Positions 11,467 to 23,454 of a stretch of DNA of 64,000 nt are shown piece after piece. The first letter of the stretch is position 1, and each line of letters starts with the position of its first letter. Both the position numbers and the translations under genes were made by a program. Under the pieces are notes generated by a model. The model worked only from the letters and a program-made list of their open reading frames with translations, was not told the DNA's origin and ran no database searches. Location of the stretch: contig OU862912.1 of NCBI GenBank assembly GCA_917880885.1, positions 49,959,117 through 50,023,116 on the forward strand, written 5' to 3'. The stretch is from Limnephilus marmoratus (Eukaryota > Arthropoda > Insecta > Trichoptera > Limnephilidae).

Positions 11467-13002
11467 TAAGACCACAGACCCTACTACTGAACACTGCTTA
11501 TTCAGTCTGGACTATTCGACTTAAATTTTTAACCGATTTATAAATGTTTTCAATGTGTGGTTTACAGGAAACCTACTTGATTACTTGACTTGACTTGACA
11601 ACTTTTAAGAGATCCCTCTGTGTCTATGTACTATTCGCACAATACGAGAGGAGACAACATTTACGCTTCAACCGCTGAGGAAGTAACATTTACTTCAATC
11701 ATGTAACAACAAATTTTGTTGCATTTTTCAGCGATTCATAAAAAAGTGAGAAGTTTAGATGACAATCTTCCGGGACATTAACCAGTTTAATTTGTGGTTT
11801 CACGCCAACTCAACAAAGTGGCTTATGAACACCTTTTTGAAAAGTCATAAAAAGTATGAAAATATTTTTTTGAAAAAAGCCCATAACCTAACCGTAACCT
11901 ATTTAACCATTTTTTCAACACTTTTAAAGACTTTTCAGAGAAGTTGCAAGAATTCTGAGTTGTCCGGTCAACGTAATTTGTATTTCGGTAGGTGTCGTTA
12001 CACGAGGGACTGAAAACTGAAGGATCTCCCTTCCACGGAAAGGAAACGTCAAAGTATACACCAATCAGCTGTGGACATAACACGCAGTAATCCGTAATAT
12101 TATGTCCTTTGATTGTAGAAATGCATGAAATGTTGTGTTTAGTCATTAGCTACCAATCTTAGTTATAAGCCACTTAAAATATACATATATATAGTTTAAA
12201 TGTAAAAATGAATTTGTAAAGCGCCCTTGAGGTGATTTTCTCAAGAATATGGCGCTTTAGAAATCATTACTTATTACTGTGCAAGTCGAAACACAAGTTG
12301 CTTATTCTAACTTACTAGTTACCCTGTCTAAAACACATTATACTTTTAAAGTCAACCTACTCGTCTTCAGAGATTTTATCTACAAAACTTAAAAACTTTA
12401 AAAGTGAATATTTTAAACCCAAGCTACAAGGATGGCAACTCGTTTGTATGCCGGTTTGATTCTGCATTTCACACCCCAAGTTTCTGACCCCAGCTCCGGC
12501 GTATAGCTTATAGGCACCTTTACATTTCTAGTACTTCCACATTAAAAGTATCACACACTCGTACACATTACGGGGAATTATTAATGGTGGGGTCATGCTG
12601 CGAGTATAAAACATAGCACGTATATTTGTACATACACTGAGTGTACGCAAGTACACTCCCTCAAATATGGCCTTCAGGGTCATCACGAAAACCACAACAG
12701 GGAAATAATACATTTTTACATATATTACGTATAATTTTTAATTAGGTCGGATTATGTAAACGATTCTTCCGCAAACAGGATATTATGAAATTCAAGTGAC
12801 GTGGCTAAAAGTCAGGTCAGACAACGTCTGAGTTTTTCGTAGGATTTATGATTCTTCTAAAAATATCAGTTCCCTTCATTTTATGTCAACATTTTTATAG
12901 CTTCTTGTTTTCGCATCGCACGTCGGCTAAAGTTAAGCATACAAAGATAAAAGGAGATATTAAAATATTATTAAAATGTTACTTCCAGACTACACAATTT
13001 TT
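11467..13002. other. Mostly unassigned; LINE-type 3' hairpin at 12218-12262
   Basis: AAAGCGCC near 12218 pairs with GGCGCTTT near 12255 across a loop, followed by an ATTACTTATT-type tail. This resembles the 3' terminal stem-loop of some insect LINEs. A degenerate relative may sit at 40750-40790. The remainder shows only short frames without family signatures. Confidence 0.4.
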
Positions 13003-13470
13003 TAAATACATCTATTTGAATTTCACTTTTTTCTTGATTGAATGAATGTATGACTGAAGCGGAATCTTTTAAGTGGAAATTAACCCACGTTCCGACAACC
13101 GATCGAGCTGAAACTCGGCGGATAGACTCGTTGTTGATGACAGTGTATTCTTTTATTTTCATTTTTATGGCAATCACGCACAAACACGAATTTTTCTGAA
13201 ATTCGAAAAAATTAAATGAATAAAGGAAATTAATGTCGGTTTTACCAACTCCGGATTTGGCCTGGTTTGTTCCGATCACTGGGTGGGAAGATTCAAACCT
13301 CAGTCAAACCAAAAAAAAAACTTTTAAAAGACATTTGAAAATAATTAATTATAGTAAAAAGTAAAAATACGTTGTTTTTTACGGGTTGATTTTTTCGTAA
13401 ATAAAAATGATAATTTTAACCTAGACACAACAGTTCTCTTTGCAGTTTAGTTCGGTTAGAATGATGGACG
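13003..13470. repeat. Dispersed repeat H, copy 1
   Basis: It matches 45656-46680 once the LINE inserted there is removed. Shared strings: TACATCTATTTGA, AAGTGGAAATTAACCCA, ACTCGTTG.TGATGACA and CCTCAGTCAAACCA. The minus strand of both copies has a similar short frame, so H may descend from a coding element, but no domain is recognisable. Confidence 0.6.
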
Positions 13471-13542
13471 CCAATCACATAAAAAATAATGTAAATAATT
13501 AATAATTTTCAAGAAATAAGACATTAATAAAAATGGCATTAA

Positions 13543-14018
13543 AGCCTCGATGACATTGAGAGAGTTTACAAGCAACTAGCCGGTGAATTCACTATCTGCT
13601 AGTAATCTCGCTCATTGTAATCGTATTACTAGCTAACTAGCAGATTGTGAACAACCTACGAAAAAAGTTGAAAGGGGGTCAACTTTGCTCGCTACTCGCT
13701 AGCGTGTACGGCGGATGGCAAGATGGCGGCCCTCGAACAGCTGATTTCGTAACTGTCAAAATACTGTTTGATCTGGATAACCGGCAAATAGCTACTAGTG
13801 GTTAACTGCGAATATCTCAGTTTTCTACAAAATGTCGACATAATTAGTTCGCGCGGGAGTCATTATTTTAGCTCAGCTTTTCGGTATAGCTACTAGGCTA
13901 GTTTGCTACTGAGCGAGTGGATCGTTTTATGTATCATCATCTCAAACACACTCACCGATTTGCCCGCTTTTAAACTTACCGGTAAGTAGATGTAAACTCG
14001 CTCAATGTAATCAAGGCT
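13543..14018. mobile_element. PIF/Harbinger-type MITE with TAA duplication
   Basis: The inverted ends AGCCTCGATGACATTGAG and AGCCTTGATTACATTGAG (reverse complement of the right end) continue to about 30 bp with few mismatches. TAA flanks both sides (13540-13542 and 14019-14021), the 3-bp target duplication of the PIF/Harbinger superfamily. At 476 bp, with no transposase reading, it is a non-autonomous derivative. GCTAG/CTAGC-rich palindromic motifs fill the interior. Confidence 0.75.
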
Positions 14019-14031
14019 TAAGTAAAGGGTT

Positions 14032-14096
14032 TCGGTGGCACAACTGGGAGTGCGTTCTCCTGAGTAGAGAAAAGGTTCCGAGATCGAGTAACCTTT
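14032..14096 (+). tRNA. Degenerate tRNA-like sequence (probable SINE head remnant)
   Basis: GGTGGCACAACTGGGAG resembles a Pol III A box and GGTTCCGAGATCGAGTAACC a damaged B box, followed at once by a T7 run that could terminate Pol III. The arms do not fold into a proper cloverleaf, so this is not a functional tRNA gene. Confidence 0.3.
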
Positions 14097-14619
14097 TTTT
14101 AATATTTTCTGTGTCAATTTCAATTAATATTTAAAAACCCCTTTCTATATATCTGCCCCCCGTGCGAGTGAGAGAAGTGAGAGGAGAATCTATTTACACA
14201 CACTATTCAATTGCACACCGTGTTTCAGAATGTATGTATGTGTGCATTAAAGCAATCAGCGAGAGTTCGAGGTTACTCGCAGAAAGTCGTAGGTAGGTAC
14301 TTATCGATCGTCGCGTATTTTGATGAAACGAAATTCTAATAAAAAAACTCACGGTCAAGGTCGGAGGCCTGAAAATCCCACACAGTTATATCGCTGGACG
14401 ATACATTAATTCGGTAACGCGAGAGGAGTATTGACTGATAAGAAAGTTGAGTAAACAGTGTTTACGAGTACTTGTACGTTCATACACACATACATTGTGG
14501 ATTGTACGGTAAGTATGGGCTCGTGTAAACTTGTAGGTATTACCGCGAGCCGTGAATTGTGAGAAAGGATCGATAGGTACAAGCACAAAAGTACAAATAA
14601 ATTCAAGGTCAAATTGTGT

Positions 14620-14812
14620 CTACATGACTTGAAATTTTTTTTAATGTTAATACCTCACAAGAGTCCCAGCTGCTCCCGTATGGAGCCAGTGAAACTATGG
14701 CATACCCAATTGGGTTATGTTGTGAGGCTGAAGGTAGTGGGGAGGGGAAGGACATGGGAAAGAGGAAGGTGGGGAAATGCTTGTCATCCGAAGATGAAGA
14801 AGTTTTAAATGA
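14620..14812 (-). repeat. SINE family A, reversed partial copy
   Basis: The reverse complement matches the 3' half of the full copy that follows at 14880. The T8 at 14634-14642 is its A tail on the minus strand. Head and upper body are missing. The two copies lie in opposite orientation about 70 bp apart. Confidence 0.75.
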
Positions 14813-14879
14813 GGTAATTTGAAATTTATTATTAATATTTTGGAAACTGTTTAGATTAACTGACAAATTCGACGGCCGG

Positions 14880-15290
14880 CGTAGTAGTCCAGTGGCAAGG
14901 CTCTTGATTCACACTCCGAAGGTCGAGGGATCGAATCCCGACGTGGCAAATAAATTCTATTTGATTAATTTGTGTTATTTCACAATTTATTCATTTAAAA
15001 TAATATATAGTATATTTGCGGCACGTTCCAGAGTAGAAGATACTCTCAGTATCGCCCTGGTATAGGACCATAATTCAGAATTGAAACGTTGCTTGAAATG
15101 GCATCTGCCGTGTTTGGTGACCAGATTTGAATAGCCAGGTACTTCCCCACCTTCATCTTTCCTATCTTTTTCCCCTCCCCACCCCCACTACCTTCAGCCT
15201 CACAACATACCCCAATTGGGGATGCCATAGTCCCACTGGCTCCAGACGGGAGCAGTTGGGACTCGTGTGCGGTATTCATGTAAAAAAAAA
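14880..15290 (+). repeat. SINE family A, full length with tRNA-like head
   Basis: The head has an A-box-like TAGTCCAGTGGCAAGGC and a B box in GGATCGAATCCCG (about 14886-14945). A body of roughly 320 bp follows, ending in A11 near 15280. The same body occurs at 10490, 14620 (minus), 29245 (minus), 40814 (minus) and 51904. In the minus copies the T-arm is even better preserved (GGGTTCAAATCCC at 41140). Transcription would use RNA polymerase III, and mobilisation a partner LINE not identified here. Confidence 0.85.
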
Positions 15291-15360
15291 AATGATAATT
15301 CCATAATCGATATCTTGTATTAATATGAAGAATAAAGTGTGTGGCGGGCATTTTATACTA

Positions 15361-15540
15361 GAGTTTGGGAGGCGGGTATAGGTACCGCCGCATCAGGAAT
15401 CAATTATTGGATAACCATAGGTCACCGCAAGTGGTTCGCTACGTTTAATGACTTAGCAGGGGTGCCCGGGATGCCGGGTAACTGCATGGGGTTGTCGATC
15501 GTTCCCGGGTCCCGTTAGCCGTGCGTTCCCGGGTCTGTAA
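15361..15540 (+). repeat. SINE-like family C, truncated
   Basis: It starts with TTTGGGAGGCGGGTATAGGT and shares AGTGGTTCGCTACGTTT with the copy at 63670. The 3' part and A tail are missing. Confidence 0.65.
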
Positions 15541-16270
15541 GTAAATAATATACGGAGAAGTCATTAAAGGTCTTAGTGCTGAGTTATAGGTACCTACTTT
15601 CAGTAAGATCCTATTGAAAGATCACAATTCACAAATATATCGACTCCTAGGCCCCAGACAGGCTGATGAAATTGTTACTGATTACCTTCTCTAGAAAATA
15701 CTTCGAAAATTGAAAATGTTGGAACAATTTCACCAGAAGATAAAATTAACGTAACTTCGGGTCCACAGACACGTCCAGAACACACTGCAAGAGGTCTTCA
15801 GTGACTGAAGTAAAGAAGAATTTAAAAATAATAAAATAAATTACAAAAAAAAACAACACGTTTTTCTACAAAACTACGAGAGCGGCCTGTTCCTCCCGAT
15901 AAAGCCAGCATCGGGTGCCAAACACATTCACGCAGGCGCATTTAGTATTCAACCCAGGCCTGTGAGCTGCGAGTAGTGCCAGTGCCGAGGTACTGTCTGT
16001 AGTCTGCACTGTCTGTAGTGGTGGTATCAGCTCCGGAATCAGGCGGGTTGCCGAAATAATATCGGCAGACGGGCACACACCGTCACCCTGCCGCTTTATA
16101 CATACTTTATCTTCATACACGCACCGCACGTAAGTACTTTATACATGCATCGTGCATGGCGTGTGTGTGGGTGAGCGTGAACACGGGCACGACGTTGAGG
16201 ACGAAAAATATGCACGCACACAGTCACTACACTACAGGGAGAAAAGCAACCTTTCAGAAATAACATAATA
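15541..16270. other. Unassigned; CpG-richer patch at 15870-16240
   Basis: The patch is GC-richer and apparently single copy. An 87-codon minus frame across it lacks an ATG and any recognisable domain. It could be regulatory or a non-coding exon; the sequence alone does not decide. Confidence 0.3.
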
Positions 16271-16272
16271 TA

Positions 16273-16622
16273 CAGGGTGTTAAAAAAAGTACTTGACTTA
16301 TTTTAACCGGTGATTCCTGACATTATTTGAAGTAAAAAATGTAATTTTGGTCTTCGGTAACTTTTTGAAATGTTTTTTATTCTTCAAAACCCAACAAAAA
16401 AATATTCTTCCACTTGACATCGCTGCTCAATCAGCCGAGTAACCGCCCAACCCCTCACCCTGATCTTAACCGTCCAACACCTATTGATTTTATATGTTTT
16501 AAGTTGAGAAAAAAAACATTAAAAATGTCACCAGAGACCAAAATATCATTTACCTTTTAACTCCGAATAATGTCAGGAATCACTGATTTAAGTCAAGTAT
16601 GTCCCTTAAAAAACATCCTCTG
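16273..16622. mobile_element. TA-flanked MITE, Tc1/mariner-like
   Basis: TA at 16271-16272 and 16623-16624 flanks a 350-bp element. The ends CAGGGTGTTAAAAAAAGTAC and CAGAGGATGTTTTTTAAGGG begin inverted repeats that become nearly identical further in (GTGATTCCTGACATTATT on both sides), about 55 bp in all. TA duplication fits Tc1/mariner or a similar superfamily. No transposase is present. Confidence 0.75.
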
Positions 16623-16640
16623 TAGACTTTGGATAGAGTC

Positions 16641-17507
16641 TAAGGCGCCCTTTCCACTGCGAGCGGAGCGGACTCATTACGGAATCCGCTCGACTAGCAA
16701 ACATTAACTGCATACAAGTGCTTCCATCAAGAACGAGGCCAGCGAAGCGGACTAAACTAGTTAAATAGTTTCGAACGAGTCCGCCCCGCTAATGCGAGCG
16801 GAGCGGACTCCGTACGATCTCCGCTCGACTCGCACACGTTAACTGCGTACAAGTGCTTCCATCAGGAACGAGAAGAGCGGAGCGGATCGAACTTGTTAAA
16901 ATAGGTCCGAAAGAGACCGCTCGCGCACACCATCGCCGACTAGTTTCTAGCGGACTCCGCTCAAGAACTGTAGCCAATTCAATTGCCTCGCTGCGTTTTT
17001 GTCGAGATGGAGGTGTTTATTGAAGCCGTTTGCCAATTTCGTTTATAGGATACGACTAGCAAAGATTGTCAACATAAAGGATTCGGCTTAGAAAACCATT
17101 ATTGGTTTAAGATATTGGCGGAAATAAGAAAGTAAATTATTTTTTTAAAGTTTTTACATTTTTGAGATAAGATTATTTTTATAAATGTACATTTAATTCA
17201 TACTTCACATTTTTTTTCATTGCATACATGCTGTCAGAATCATATTCACTAGAATCAGTACTTGACATCACAAAAATCACTTCGTTCACTTCGAAACAAA
17301 GCGATACTGACTCGTTTTCAATGGAAGCGCAAAACTATTTTTCGTTGACCTGGCTCCGCTCGCCCCACTCATTTCTCGCACAGGCAGTGGAAGGCAAACG
17401 CCTATCTTCTAAGTGACTCTTTTTTGATGGAAGGTCAAAACTATTTCGCTCAGCTCCCACTCCGCTCCGCTCTACTCTTTTCCGCTCGCAATGGAAGGCG
17501 CCCTTAA
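16641..17507. mobile_element. Foldback-type element rich in GCGAGCGGAGCGG
   Basis: The outer ends read GGCGCCCTTTCCACTGCGAG and, on the other strand, AGGGCGCCTTCCATTGCGAG, each bordered by TAA, which suggests a 3-bp duplication. The left part holds a tandem duplication of about 137 bp (16659-16795 and 16796-16935), and the right end repeats the purine/CG-rich motif reversed. Non-coding frames on the minus strand are by-products of the repeats. Confidence 0.6.
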
Positions 17508-18516
17508 GAACAATTTTTAAGGCACAACGTAATGGTGACAGGACAATTCAGAATCACGCAACTTCAACATCTCTTTTGAAAAAAAAAATTTGAATGCCTT
17601 TTCTAAGGAATGTTGAAATGCCACTTCGTTGAGTCGTCGTGGAACCCAACATAACATAGCCTAATCAAAAAACAACGTTCTTTGAACCAGCATAAGCCCG
17701 TAGGGTTGAAGAAAGGTATAATTAAAATAGATGCATTTAAAAATGGCTGACGTTCTGGACCACACACTCACAGGATTTAGAAAAGCCCTGAGAACAGCCA
17801 ACCTCCGATAAAAGAAGGCACCAGAAGAAGAAAAAGCGTAGTAAGACGGCGTTTTCAGGACACATCAATCTTCGGTTGCGTAATAAAGTACTTAATTACA
17901 TCTGTCGTATAAATTCCAGCCATTAAACTAGTAGTAATAGTAAAACAGATGTTGAATAGAAGTCTTCCGCTTTTTCGTAATAAAAATAAATAACAAATTC
18001 ATACTAATAATAATCCATCAGGACTATAAAAAATTCCGCGGGCACTCCAAGCAGAGCAGTAAACATCCATATTCAAGTAGTAAGTACCTATATCTGTACT
18101 ATACTGTATATATCGGGTTCGCATGTAAGTGTGCATGCATGTATATGTATGTTTGTACCGGGTACAGTGCCTTGGTATTATATTCAGTAGTCCAAGTTCA
18201 AGGGCATCGGGGACGGCAAAAAAAAACAACCTATATAATACGTAGCTTCGTATCAAGTATGATACGGCGGGAGGGAAGGCGATGTTAAATTGGCACCGTG
18301 TAGCGAGTAGTACTCGTGAATCGTAGCGTGTACCAATCTAGTACTTTGTGTGAGTAATATTTGCTTACATTGAAGGTTTCTAAATTACCAGACAATATAG
18401 TATGTAATATATAAAGATGTACGTCATTGACTTTATAAAGGTTGATAACATTTGAAATGCAAAAAAATGATTACATAATAATAATTAATCAATTACTTTA
18501 TGTTACGGCCGCGCGC
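17508..18516. other. Unassigned AT-rich sequence
   Basis: Only short incidental frames. No conserved domain, repeat ends or RNA structure was noticed. Confidence 0.4.
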
Positions 18517-18521
18517 GGTAA

Positions 18522-19388
18522 CAATAGGCCACTTGCATGGAATTCATAACGACTTGGAAAAAATCGTGTGGATAGAGTTTTTTACTAAGATTACGAAAAT
18601 GTTAGTAAAAATTTTTAGAAATGTACAGTTTTTTTTTATTTTTAAATAAATAAATCCATTATTTGGGCTCGTGACGTCACTACATGAAAATGTCCCGTCG
18701 CCGAAAATGTTCCTATTAATTTTATAAAATTCCACACTGATTTATTTTTTTATATGGCATCACTTTGATTTCAGGCGAATTTTTGAATTCGTTCACTAGA
18801 TTTATTGTTTGTTCTCTGCGAACTTATCATTTTGTTTGATTTTTTGACAGATGTTCTGAAGAGAACCCCGTACAATTAATGGGTACGGGGTTCTCTTCAG
18901 AACGTGAAGAGGATGTCGGTACATGTTTTAGAGGTATAATGATTATGGTGTTGATTTTAACAAAATAAAATTTTATAATATTCTTAATATTATTACAATT
19001 TACAAGTTCAAGTATATTACATTGAATTTAGTAATATAGACGCTGTACATTATAATGATTTATGATCAATAAGATGGATCAAGGAAAAAAATATTTATGA
19101 GATGTAATATTTTTGGTATGCCTCGTTATTCTCCTGTGCCATTCGTGTGGAAAACGTTATTTTTTTTTAAAATTATTTTCGGCTATGTAATTGTCGTTTT
19201 TTCACACCTATAAAATTATGTCCCGTCTTTCCGGTTTATAAAAAATGGTCTGATTTTTCTGATTGAAATTTTCAAAAAATCCCCACGGTTTCAAAAATAC
19301 GATTAAAAAAAAAAAATTACAGAATGTCTTAGAATATTTGCCTAAACCGGAAAAAAATTTAAAAAAATGTGATGCAAGTGGCCTATTG
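18522..19388. mobile_element. Element with 17-bp inverted ends CAATAGGCCACTTGCAT
   Basis: CAATAGGCCACTTGCAT at 18522-18538 is repeated exactly, reversed, at 19372-19388. Sub-terminal similarity (GACGGGACAT followed by a few bases, on both arms) supports one 867-bp unit. The target duplication is unclear and no transposase is readable; a 63-codon minus frame near the left end has no known domain. Confidence 0.55.
18853..18903. repeat. Perfect 21-bp hairpin, 9-nt loop
   Basis: The 21-base arm 18853-18873 (GTTCTGAAGAGAACCCCGTA plus C) is exactly complementary to 18883-18903, separated by AATTAATGG. It lies inside the element with CAATAGGCC ends. It has the length of a small-RNA stem, but arms are perfectly paired, unlike most animal miRNA precursors. 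Confidence 0.8.
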
Positions 19389-19609
19389 CTTAGCGCTAAT
19401 GGCGTTTATAATTTATTATTGTACCTACTACCGAGTACCCGGCATACGTTGCAGGCCACTCAAAGAAAGAAAATGTGTGTTTTAATTCTGTTTATTAAAG
19501 TCCCCCTCTCCCGGATTCCGCTTCCCCTCACGCCTTCCCTCCCTGCGACTAAACTATATGAAATGCACACTTTTTTCAAACAACTCGAGCGCTACTTATT
19601 GTATTTTTT

Positions 19610-19810
19610 ATGCAAACTTTCATAAAGCCAGAACTCGCAAGTTCCTATAGAAACCTTCGCGAATGTGAGCACAACAACTCAATAAAGTTTCATCGCAATC
19701 GGATGAATGGTATAGGAAATAATTTCATAACGCCAGAGCTCACCATTATACATAGAAACCAACAAATCACCACAATTTCATCGCAATCGGATGAATGGTT
19801 TAGGACCGCA
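19610..19810 (+). repeat. Two tandem units ending TTTCATCGCAATCGGATGAA
   Basis: Two units of about 75-110 bp share GCCAGA.CTC.C near the start and TCATCGCAATCGGATGAATG at the end. Similar phrases are common in insect LINE or Helitron tails. The open frame reads through by chance. Confidence 0.5.
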
Positions 19811-21105
19811 TAAGGGACACATAAATAATCATTCATTTTTAAATATTAAGATAAGAAAGCGTTTTAAAAAACGTGTATTTTTAATTTAATCGTAAAGTTT
19901 TCAAGGTTAGTTTCTGTGGTAGGTATATGCGATTATATATGAAGTTTAGAAGATAATGTCTAATGTACGAACGGTTACGGAAATAGCCGATGATACACGA
20001 TAGACAGCTGGGCTCCCCCAGTGTCGAGTTCTCTGTATTCAGAAATACTTAGAGCCATCCAATAGGTTTGAAAATCCTGCCCGCTAGCACGGTCGATCAA
20101 TAAGGATTGATAACTACTACTAACCACTATTTCGGTAACTACTTATCGTTCCCTAGTATTACCGCATATCGCCAACGAATAAGTAACAGTTCACAATGAC
20201 TAAGTATTCTTAATATATTCGACGTCAACCTGCTAGAGGGCGTGCCCCAGTAAAATATTCACTGTAAACAGTGTAAACCTCGCGATAACGTAAATATCGT
20301 GAGGTTAACATACAAGTCCCAAGTAATCTCGACGGACCTCGATCTTTATTGGAGTTTCCTGAAGACATTTCAAGTGATTTCAATCACGGGGAGTTTCTGA
20401 CCCGCTAAATATAATGTATATCGTAGGAGCTTTCTTTCCGCCGAGAGTGTCGTAGACACCGGATTTCCAGATTATTCTAAGTTATTAAACAACCAAAACC
20501 AAAAGTACATAAACAAACAAAACATGAAAATCATAATAACGGGGACTCGCCGTTACCTTTTAATTTTATGTGTCTTTATCTCTTTAATATTTTCATTAGG
20601 AGTTACTGATGTCCTCTTTAATGATTAATTTAAATTTAATTTAGCGGGATAATTTGATTGCATAAAACTGTTCTTATAATTATTACGTATAGAGGTACAT
20701 ACGTTTTGTTTCATATGCGCGTCATCACAGCGTTGGCCTGAAAGTAAAAACAAAAATATTAGTCAATGTATTCGTTGATCTTTGAAAATCGTATTTTTTA
20801 AATGATTCACTAGAAACTTTCAAAATATTAAATAACCTATACATAAAGTTTTAAGCAATAAAACATATATGAATAAGTTGTGAAGAGATCGGTATTTTTT
20901 GTTGGAGCAACAATAATAATTTGTTAGACATTTGAAAGACAAAAAAGCACATCCCCAGTCGTAGCATGTTGAGAGGCTGAAGGGAGAGGAATTTGGATAG
21001 AGGAAGGGCGGCAAATAACTGCAAATGAAAAACTATTGGTTGCAAATAACAAAATGCGCGTAGCTGTGGATAAAGGCCATAAAGGGGAGAAGAACTCATC
21101 CTGCA
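19811..21105. other. Unassigned; possible SINE A scrap near 20960
   Basis: Around 20960-21000 there is a resemblance to the SINE A body reversed (GAGGCTGAAGG, AGAGGAAGG). The rest shows nothing recognisable on either strand. Confidence 0.35.
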
Positions 21106-21109
21106 AGTG

Positions 21110-21785
21110 CCATTCTAAACAGATTCAAACGAAATATACAAAACATTAGAAGTCATGTCAATAAAACAACTTTATGCCAAATCTGCTCCACTACACCTCC
21201 TCAAAAACTAACTCCATATTCCAATTCATCCGAAAACCATAATAAAAACAAGGTCCTCAACAAATATAACACTGAACCAAAGATATTCAAATACAAAAGA
21301 GATATGCTATGGTGTCCGCGCAACTGTCGGCGGACTACGCCCTAATTAGAGTAGTTTGCATACAAAAAGAATTTGTTCATTTCGTTGATTTTTTTAATAT
21401 GTGCATTAGTATTGGTTAACAATATAGTTTGAATACGAAAAGAATTCGTTCATTTAGTCTAACGTTCATTTGGTTTATTCGTTAAGTATTCGTTCCTTTA
21501 GTTTATTTGTTAATTGGTAAACAATATCGGCGGCGACACCCGGAAGCGCAGTCCCACCTAGTAAAAACTGAAGATAGCACATCTACTTATATTTCAATAT
21601 CTTTGCACTGAACATACCGATAACACACTTTTTAATTGTATGCCCATTACTCTGAAACAACCACTAACTGCAAATACGTCTACTAACATTCACAAAAAAC
21701 TTATCACAGCCTGGATCAAAAATCAAGATATTCACTTTATTCAAAATATTTTAATCCCTAACCAAACATAACCAAACTCTAAAAA
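21110..21785 (+). pseudogene. LINE reverse-transcriptase C-terminal remnant, split by a MITE
   Basis: Before the MITE the plus strand reads EIYKTLEVMSIKQLYAKSAP, and after it LFNCMPITLKQPLTANTS then KKLITAWI. These are the two recognisable pieces of the C-terminal tail of many insect LINE proteins (tyrosine/leucine-rich block, then N-x-[LM]P...K-x-W). A stop follows NQT at 21769, then a 3' UTR-like AATAAATAAA. Frame breaks make it non-functional, and the clade cannot be fixed from this part. Confidence 0.6.
21278..21605. mobile_element. hAT-type MITE, copy 1, 8-bp TSD CACTGAAC
   Basis: The ends CAAAGATATTCAAATA and CAAAGATATTGAAATA (reverse of right end) are inverted repeats of about 35 bp. 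CACTGAAC directly repeats at 21270-21277 and 21606-21613. An 8-bp duplication and CA..G ends fit the hAT superfamily. It interrupts a LINE remnant, so it is younger. The second copy is at 61899-62222, reversed. Confidence 0.85.
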
Positions 21786-21854
21786 GTGTAAAATAAATAA
21801 ACATGTCTTATAAGAATTTACCAACTATTCATATTATATACATATATACTTATA

Positions 21855-22075
21855 TATACTTGGTGATTTAGCAGGGGTCTTAGGACTAGGACTAGGACAC
21901 ACTGAACCCCAGATTCCTACCCACCCCTTAAACCCTTTTCCTTCCCAGAACTCTCCTCTCCTTCATTTCCTTAAAAAACCCTCCACACAGCATCCCCAAA
22001 GATGACATAGGCCCCGAGGGAAATTATTTTCCTCAGGGCTTCCTGTGTGGAGCTCATGTAAAAAAAAAATACTTT
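21855..22075 (+). repeat. SINE-like family C, 3' part with A10 tail
   Basis: It carries the 3' half of family C (CAGATTCCTACCCACCC, CCCTCCACACAGC) and ends in GAGCTCATGT followed by ten A. This copy shows the natural 3' end of the family. Confidence 0.65.
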
Positions 22076-22099
22076 ATACATATATTTTTTTTCTTCTAA

Positions 22100-22290
22100 A
22101 TAATCAGTGCACAATTACCATTAAAACGTAAAAAAAAAACTTTCTACTACAACACTTTTATATTTGTACTTGTCACACTTAATCATAAACACGTAAACAC
22201 CTCGGCACAGGTTCTCCTAGTGAGGTGCTCACGAAACATACAATATTACCAACCAATTTTCATATTCTCAAACCTACCTTACACCCAACA
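22100..22290 (+). repeat. Dispersed repeat E, copy 1
   Basis: It shares AACACCTCGGC and CTAGTGAGGTG, which form a short stem, with the reverse complement of 58470-58640. The conserved stem-loop suggests a retroelement end; family unknown. Confidence 0.45.
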
Positions 22291-23422
22291 TAATGAAATG
22301 TAATACGCAAAAATGATTTCAAAATATATTATGAAAAATGTTAATAATTAGGAAAAAACTGTAATATTATATAGAAATAAATACAGGGCAAACAGAATAC
22401 CCAACACTGATCAGAGACACCGGAATATTACAATAATTGCTACGATGGAATAAAACTAAGTTCATACTAGTAGGTTTATTACATCCAAAAGAATACAAAA
22501 ACGATTTTAATATTATATAATAAAGCAATACTAGCCCTTCATGGCTACGGTTAATTACCTACCTAACTGATTATATTTTACTGCCGTAGTAAAAAAGAAA
22601 ATTATTACAAAGAGGAACGGGCCCTTGATAGCGTAGAATAAACATCATTAAAATTCTTAATTATTACTCCATAATTGATTACACCAGTAGATCCAATCGG
22701 GCTAAACCAATCATTTTCAATTAAATTAATATAAACAACATTCGTAAAGTAAAAAAAATCCATCGCTGAGTCCTACTAACACATACTTTGTAGGCAAATT
22801 TTAAAAGAAATGGATACATTAGATGCATTCACGTGAAGTGTCGTATATTTATTTCTTTAGAAAAATTAAATACAACAACTAAATTTGGTATTAAGAGCGT
22901 TTAACCAGCCAGCGGACGGAAATCCACATTTCGTCGAAAGTTGTTCTTACGATCGTGCAGGGCGGTTACAACGAGAAAGATTAATAATTCTCCGTACCAG
23001 CTTTTTTAAATTATAACTCAATATCGAATTTATTTCAATTCAAATTAGCTTTAATTTATACCTTCATCCAAAAATGCTGAAAGGCGTGATGATAAAACTA
23101 TTAAAATAGTGTACTTTTTGTAGTTATTTTTTGATTATAAGTATTTATCATTTTTCAATTATGTCTAAATTTAATAAGAATGTAAAAAAAATCTGAAATA
23201 TATTAGTTTGTAAGTGCGCAAATAAATACACAAAGGGACCAATTTTCGTCAAGAGACACATGTACGTAATAATTTTTAATGATTTTATTGAAACTAAAAT
23301 AAAAATTCTAAAACATGCGTTTGCTATTGTTTGTATTGATTTATTTTACTGCATGATTATATTATTTGAAATGGGTGTGATATAATACAAAATCTTTTTT
23401 GAAAATTTAACAAATCTGCCAA

Positions 23423-23454
23423 CGACCTATGGAATAACCTTATTCCATAGGTCG
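23423..23454. repeat. Perfect 15-bp inverted repeat
   Basis: CGACCTATGGAATAA and its exact complement are separated by CC. Just downstream GTTAAAAAGAG occurs twice. Possibly the centre or end of a degraded foldback element. Confidence 0.7.

Noticed and set aside
11823..12146. 107-codon minus frame
   Set aside because: No domain, incidental start, and not supported by neighbouring splice or promoter signals.
15866..16129. 87-codon minus frame in a GC-richer patch
   Set aside because: No ATG start and no family resemblance; GC-rich DNA lengthens random frames.
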